Positions 5,827-9,004 of a stretch of 9,004 bases of DNA are shown here, piece after piece. Each line of letters opens with the position of its first letter. Within the stretch, counting starts at the first letter, position 1. The stretch is from Spirochaetaceae bacterium. GTDB lineage: Bacteria; Spirochaetota; Spirochaetia; Treponematales; Breznakiellaceae. The notes beneath the pieces are model-generated. The model saw nothing but the letters and a program-made list of their open reading frames with translations, was not told the DNA's origin and searched no databases. The position numbers and the translations under genes were made by a program. The DNA is taken from the NCBI GenBank assembly GCA_031278935.1, contig JAITJK010000197.1, positions 1 to 9,004 on the forward strand, written 5' to 3'.

Positions 5827-6649
5827 ATGAATTATAATTTACCTATGTTCATGGCGGAGAAATTATACAAGGTGCTGCCTAATGGCATGATTGAAACGCT
5901 GCAACCGAAGATTATGTCCTTGGTGTCTCGGAATCTACACAAGCCCAGGCCGTAATATACGGTATGTGGATATCAACGTGGTAGACCATTGCAACCTGAA
6001 ATGTAAATACTGCGCGAACTTCTGTCTCAGGGGAGGGTATACACACTGTCCGTCTCTTGAGTGGAGAACCGCTTTTGCATTCCCGCTTGACCGAAGTTAT
6101 GGCCCTGACGTGCAAGCATTTCCCTGCGTCTAACATAGACTTGGTAACCAACGGTCTTTTGTTGGCCAAGATGAGTGAAGCCTTTTGGGAGCAGTGCAAA
6201 GGGTGCGCCGTGCGGGTGGCCATAAGCCATTATCCTATTACCCTGGATTATGGAAATATAAAAGCTACCGCGAAATGGTATGGCGTAGAAACCGCTTATG
6301 GGAAAAAGTCCCGGGGTATGTATAAATGGCTTTTGGATATCCAGGGCGGCCAGGACATCGCGGAAAGTTACGCCTGTTGTTTCCGGGCGAATCAGTGTAC
6401 AGTGTTATAGGACGGGAAAATATACGCCTGTTCGCTACCTCCGTGGATTAAGTATTTTAATGAGTATTTTGGCCAACACCTCGAAGTGCAGGCGGGAGAT
6501 TATGTCGCATCTACCAGGTGCGGGAGCTTGGGGATATCCTGCGCTTTTTAAGCCAGCCCATCCCTTTTTGCCGGTATTGTAAGACGAAACGTATGGTGTA
6601 CAGTAACCCTTGGGAACGCTCCAAGATGTAAATAAGCGAATGGACGTAA
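5827..6649 (+). pseudogene. broken radical SAM (CxxxCxxC) protein gene
   Basis: A gene with a strong Shine-Dalgarno (GGAGG, 5818-5822) and ATG at 5827 starts MNYNLPMFMAEKLYKVLPNG. It has at least five lesions. A frameshift near 5953 separates HKPRP from IRYVDINVVDHC. After the CNLKCKYC cluster motif (5990-6013) an apparent deletion and frameshift near 6020-6040 jumps to VRLLSGEPLLHSRL. A nonsense TAG sits at 6408-6410 within the CTVL-DGKIYAC segment. A one-base loss near 6507 shifts into IYQVRELGDILRFL. A further TAA at 6629-6631 precedes ISEWT and the probable original stop at 6647-6649. The LVTNG and AISHYPI segments and a C-terminal FCRYC resemble single-cluster radical SAM proteins often found near cell-surface glycan genes. 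Its original substrate cannot be told. Confidence 0.85.
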
Positions 6650-6704
6650 ATTTGCCCTTGAGGCGTATTGGGGGTCGTGTGGTTAGCGAGGTGCACGTCA
6701 CGGT

Positions 6705-6766
6705 GAGCAGCGAAGTAATCCAGTGTTGTAGAGCTGGTTCACCTGGATTGTTTTGTCGCTGTGCTC
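6705..6766. repeat. imperfect inverted repeat in decayed DNA
   Basis: GAGCA-GCGA-AATCCA (6705-6722) pairs with TGGATT-TCGC-TGCTC (6744-6766) in three short stems separated by bulges. The surrounding 6650-6775 shows no convincing gene. It could be a relic of a mobile element end or coincidence. Confidence 0.35.
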
Positions 6767-6775
6767 CTGCAATGA

Positions 6776-7064
6776 TACGAGTTGGTGCGAAGTCCTTATA
6801 TAGTGATAGCCAAGAACAACACCACCAAGGCCCGTTCCGGCGAGCCCAGTACGAAGTTCGTGAAGGTCGCCAATACGCAGAACACCATAAACCTGAGCTT
6901 CGATAGCGGCAGCTTAACGTCTACAAGCGGCGACCCTTAAATGTGGCAAGGTCGTGGCGGAGAAAAACCCAGGACTTTAGGGCAGCACCCTTCACTCATT
7001 TTATGAGCGTAAGGCCAATATTGGCGATCAGGTATACGGCTTTAGCATTACTCCTGCGATATAA
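6776..7064 (+). pseudogene. degraded reading frame of unknown family
   Basis: Two consecutive frames look protein-like. In frame with 6800, the translation includes IVIAKNNTTKARSGEPS and VANTQNTINLSFDSGS before TAA at 6938-6940. A shift then gives LKCGKVVAEKNPGL, a TAG at 6978-6980, and STLHSFYERKANIGDQVYGF before TAA at 7062-7064. The Ser/Thr/Asn-rich character suggests a surface or secreted protein, but I do not recognise the family. There is no start codon with a ribosome-binding site. The coding reading is inferred from amino-acid flavour and codon pattern only. Confidence 0.4.
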
Positions 7065-7082
7065 ACTCTCTGAGAGAGAGTT
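7064..7082. other. perfect hairpin at the end of the degraded frame
   Basis: AACTCTCT-GAG-AGAGAGTT forms an 8-bp stem with a 3-nt loop, overlapping the last base of the TAA at 7062-7064. Neither strand has a T-tract after it, so it is not a standard intrinsic terminator. It may be a remnant of one. Confidence 0.45.
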
Positions 7083-7090
7083 AAGGGCCT

Positions 7091-7123
7091 GCCCTGATCC
7101 CTTACCGCGCAGTTCATCAGGGC
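7091..7123. other. 8-bp stem hairpin downstream of the membrane protein gene
   Basis: GCCCTGAT (7091-7098) is the exact reverse complement of ATCAGGGC (7116-7123), with a 17-nt loop. It lies just past the REP-like repeat at 7132-7144 when read with the minus-strand gene. It may help end or protect that transcript; there is no T-tract. Confidence 0.45.
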
Positions 7124-7131
7124 CTACGCTT

Positions 7132-7144
7132 CCACGGCAGGTGG
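7132..7144 (-). repeat. REP-like repeat 4 nt after a stop codon
   Basis: CCACCTGCCGTGG on the minus strand starts 4 nt after the TAG stop (7151-7149) of the membrane protein gene and in the same orientation. The 3' flank (AAGCGTAGG) differs from the other copies, and the long pairing arm is missing, so only the short CCAC/GTGG hairpin remains. Confidence 0.72.
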
Positions 7145-7148
7145 CGAA

Positions 7149-8021
7149 CTAGAGCCATAGGTATACCCGGTGCAGGTAAATGCAGATAGACCAGGCGCCG
7201 ATACCCAGGAGGGCCACACCCAGGAAGGGGCTTATCCAGGTATCCGCCCCGAGGAGCAAGCCTCTACCTAGAATGACCAGAAGGGAGCCTAGGGCGATAG
7301 CAAGGTATTCCCGGGCTCCACGGGAATAGGCGGAAATCCCGAAACTTATCACGGTGATGCAGGCGATGCCCCCCTGCAGAATTTTAAACAGGGCCGGATA
7401 CCCGCTTATCATGCAGAGACTACTGTCCCAGGCAAGGCCGTCAATGGGAATGTTCTGGGTAATCATCAGGGTAAGCACGATGATGATCCCCACCATGATG
7501 CGCTGTTTCGGAACCTTGAGGCCCGAGGCGTATACGCTGGCTATGAAGAGGGAAAGAAGCCCCGCATACCGGCCAAAAAGAAGCACCCGGGAAGCCATGA
7601 TAAGGTATACACTGGGCAGGGCGTAGGTGAGTTTCAAGGGGACCATGATGCGGCTGCCCTCCAGGGTAAAGGAAAACACAAACAGGGCAATGTAAAGGAT
7701 TTCTGGAGAATAGGTCTTTTCAAAGTACCGGTAGATAATCACCAGCGTAACGCAGGCATAGAGCATGGCGCACACCATGGAGGCCAGCGGCACATAGGGG
7801 TCCGGCTCCCCCCCCCCAAGGGCCTGGAACGGTCCCGAGACCCGAAAGGCCATAGCTTGAAGCGCCTGAGGATAGACCGGCAACAGGGAGAAGGCGATGC
7901 TGGCCACCCCCAAGAGGACCACCGATGCGACGCCGATTTCCCCTTTGAAGAGGATGTTCCGTTCTGACAAGGTCATAACCTGAGCATACGCTACAGCGAC
8001 CTGGAGCTCAAGGCGGTTCAC
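7149..8021 (-). CDS. polytopic inner-membrane protein of unknown function
   Basis: The 290-residue protein contains about eight or nine hydrophobic segments, roughly at 29-49, 78-98, 107-122, 133-150, 152-168, 175-190, 211-230, 238-255 and 264-284. Short basic loops separate some of them (for example KVPKQR at 169-174). No catalytic motif or known transporter signature is visible and I do not recognise the family. The start is uncertain. GTG at 8021 has only an AGGAG 14 nt upstream, too far to be typical. ATG at 7976 (residue 16, MTLSERNILFKGEIG) would retain every membrane segment. The gene is divergent from the secreted-protein gene at 8142, so the two may share the 120-bp control region. 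A REP-like repeat follows its stop at 4 nt. Confidence 0.7.
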   Translation of the reverse strand: MNRLELQVAVAYAQVMTLSERNILFKGEIGVASVVLLGVASIAFSLLPVYPQALQAMAFRVSGPFQALGGGEPDPYVPLASMVCAMLYACVTLVIIYRYFEKTYSPEILYIALFVFSFTLEGSRIMVPLKLTYALPSVYLIMASRVLLFGRYAGLLSLFIASVYASGLKVPKQRIMVGIIIVLTLMITQNIPIDGLAWDSSLCMISGYPALFKILQGGIACITVISFGISAYSRGAREYLAIALGSLLVILGRGLLLGADTWISPFLGVALLGIGAWSICIYLHRVYLWL

Positions 8022-8141
8022 TTGGGATGGTTCGGCTCCTTGAGATCCCTTAAGGGGTATAGGTTTTTTCCGATAAATAAGAGAGGCGCCTGCTCCTTTA
8101 ACCTAAAAACGAGGAGCGTGCGCCCAATGGAGGAGGCTTTT
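8022..8141. promoter_or_regulatory. divergent intergenic region with a 10-bp palindrome
   Basis: The 120 bp between the two divergent starts should hold both promoters, but no convincing -35/-10 pair stands out; GATAAA (from 8072) is the nearest -10-like box for the plus strand. CCCTTAAGGG (8047-8056) is a perfect palindrome and a possible operator. GCTCCT and AGGAGC near 8092-8117 could form a 6-bp stem. The strong Shine-Dalgarno GGAGGAGG at 8129-8136 fixes the plus-strand start. Confidence 0.35.
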
Positions 8142-8927
8142 ATGAGAGAACATACCGGTTCCCTGCGAAGAAGGCGCATAGGTATGAATGAAACACACCC
8201 TGTCGGCCCCTATCGCCGGCCTTCACGCGGGGGATGGGCCCTCCGCATGGGGGGGATAGCGCTTTTTTGCTTCGTCGGTTCCGGCGTATGGGCGGGAGAT
8301 ATGGCGTCCTTTGTGGATTTAGGTTTTTCCACCGATGGGAAAACCTATATGTTTGCCCAATACGGGGTACAAGAGAAAACCCTTCAGCCCTGGGCGGATT
8401 TATTTGTGGTGGACGTAGGGAAGAACGCCTTTGTCAATGGCGGCAGGGTGTCCTTGGTCCATGACAGCCCGGTAAAAGTAGGTCAGGATGGTTCCGGGGC
8501 CTTGTACCGTATCATCTCCCGCAATACCGCCCTGGCGGACCGGTACGGCATCAACTACCTGTCTTTAGGCCATGCTCTGTATCTTTCCCTAAACGATACA
8601 GACCCGGCTGCCGGGGAAACTATCGAGTTTCGGGATTTTGAACTGGAGATTTCCTACCAGGCCAAGCTCATACCGACCCTAGAGGGTAGCGGTAAGGACC
8701 TCAAATCCTCCTTTGTGATTAACCTGGAACGAACTCGTAAAGACCGCTCCCAGATGCTCTACACCGTAGGAACCCCCCAGGTTAAACGGCCCCTCATAAG
8801 TTCCTACCGGATTAAAAAGGTCATTGCCGCTCCTCAGTACCAGTCGCTGATATTCGTGATTGAAATGAGACGCCAAGGGGAGGAGGGCGTGGATATTCGG
8901 TATATGGTAGAAGCGGTCGTCCTCTAG
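8142..8927 (+). CDS. predicted secreted protein, DUF2259-type
   Basis: This 261-residue protein starts at ATG 8142, 5 nt after a strong GGAGGAGG Shine-Dalgarno (8129-8136). The N-terminus is an unusually long basic region (MREHTGSLRRRR and RRPSRGG), followed by a hydrophobic core GGIALFCFVGSGVWA (37-51) and a likely signal peptidase I site after A51, before GDMASF. An in-frame ATG at 8247-8249 would give only the hydrophobic core. The mature part starts FVDLGFSTDGKTYMFAQYGV (57-76), a WD-like blade, and contains FELEISYQAKL and YRIKKVIAAPQYQSLIFVIE. This agrees with my memory of the DUF2259 family of spirochaetal predicted secreted proteins, of unknown function, probably periplasmic. The gene is divergent from a membrane protein gene and convergent with the gene at the right edge. 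Confidence 0.72.
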   Translation: MREHTGSLRRRRIGMNETHPVGPYRRPSRGGWALRMGGIALFCFVGSGVWAGDMASFVDLGFSTDGKTYMFAQYGVQEKTLQPWADLFVVDVGKNAFVNGGRVSLVHDSPVKVGQDGSGALYRIISRNTALADRYGINYLSLGHALYLSLNDTDPAAGETIEFRDFELEISYQAKLIPTLEGSGKDLKSSFVINLERTRKDRSQMLYTVGTPQVKRPLISSYRIKKVIAAPQYQSLIFVIEMRRQGEEGVDIRYMVEAVVL

Positions 8928-9004
8928 CTAGGGGTATAGGGACTAAAAACTTGGCTTAGGGTTTTCTCCCCTTCGGTGAGATACCGAAGATAGAGTCGTT
9001 TCCC
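8924..9004 (-). CDS. 3' end of a convergent gene, product unknown
   Basis: One minus-strand frame is open from the window edge to TAG at 8926-8924, encoding 26 residues ending TEGEKTLSQVFSPYTPS. Its stop overlaps the DUF2259-type gene stop tail to tail through CTAG. Another minus-strand frame is open only to about 8948, and a third closes sooner. The fragment is too short for a family assignment. Confidence 0.42.
   Translation of the reverse strand, partial: GKRLYLRYLTEGEKTLSQVFSPYTPS
8971..8989. other. 7-bp perfect hairpin downstream of the DUF2259-type gene
   Basis: CTTCGGT-GAGAT-ACCGAAG forms a 7-bp stem with a 5-nt loop, 44 nt past the stop at 8927. No T-tract follows on either strand. 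It lies inside the probable convergent coding frame, so it may be chance or a bidirectional transcript end. Confidence 0.35.

Noticed and set aside
6705..6766. Integron attC site
   Set aside because: The bulged hairpin is suggestive, but the flanking RYYYAAC and GTTRRRY boxes are absent and no integrase is present.
7064..7082. Intrinsic terminator
   Set aside because: Stem and loop are good, but neither side carries a T-tract, so it is listed only as a hairpin.
178..7144. CRISPR-like array of 13-bp repeats
   Set aside because: Spacing is irregular, orientation is mixed, and copies lie at gene ends or inside a gene; no spacer pattern and no cas gene.
6943..7152. Plus-strand frame ending in the REP copy
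   Set aside because: The adjacent frame fits the degraded protein better, and this one runs into hairpins and the repeat with no domain.

Overview
The window looks like chromosome from a treponeme-like spirochaete, possibly of the termite-gut group. The evidence is the set of protein families: a DHH phosphoesterase starting MRLVTRSDFDG, a KamA-type aminomutase, a secreted protein of apparent DUF2259 type, and Y1-transposase-like proteins starting MRPLRVLQ. GC content is moderate to high. The genus is an inference from remembered protein families; no 16S or other marker is present.

Layout, left to right. The 5' end of a DHH-family gene runs off the left edge on the minus strand (1-102). A 262-bp spacer holds three copies of a 13-bp hairpin repeat, CCACCTGCCGTGG. 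A KamA-family radical SAM gene follows on the minus strand (365-1423). Next are a full hairpin repeat (1472-1510) and an internally deleted copy of a Y1-transposase-like element (1535-1784). A Ppx/GppA phosphatase gene is on the plus strand (1919-3454). A fuller copy of the Y1-like element follows (3467-4099), with its gene on the minus strand. Then come tRNA-Pro(CGG) with its promoters (4236-4307) and ffh, the signal recognition particle GTPase (4443-5783). From 5784 to about 7130 is decayed DNA: a radical SAM pseudogene with several lesions, a second degraded reading frame, hairpins and another copy of the 13-bp repeat. The window closes with an unidentified polytopic membrane protein (minus, 7149-8021), a divergent secreted DUF2259-type protein (plus, 8142-8927) and the probable 3' end of a convergent gene (minus, 8924-9004).

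The housekeeping genes are unrelated in function: EF-P or lysine modification, polyphosphate or (p)ppGpp metabolism, tRNA, and protein targeting. What ties the left half together is a REP/RAYT-like system. A short hairpin repeat occurs six times, twice within 0-4 nt after a stop codon and once inside the Y1-like reading frame. It accompanies a RAYT-shaped protein in which both HUH histidines and the catalytic tyrosine are replaced (Arg59, Thr61, Phe83). A spirochaetal REP family linked to a catalytically altered RAYT is the most unusual thing here.
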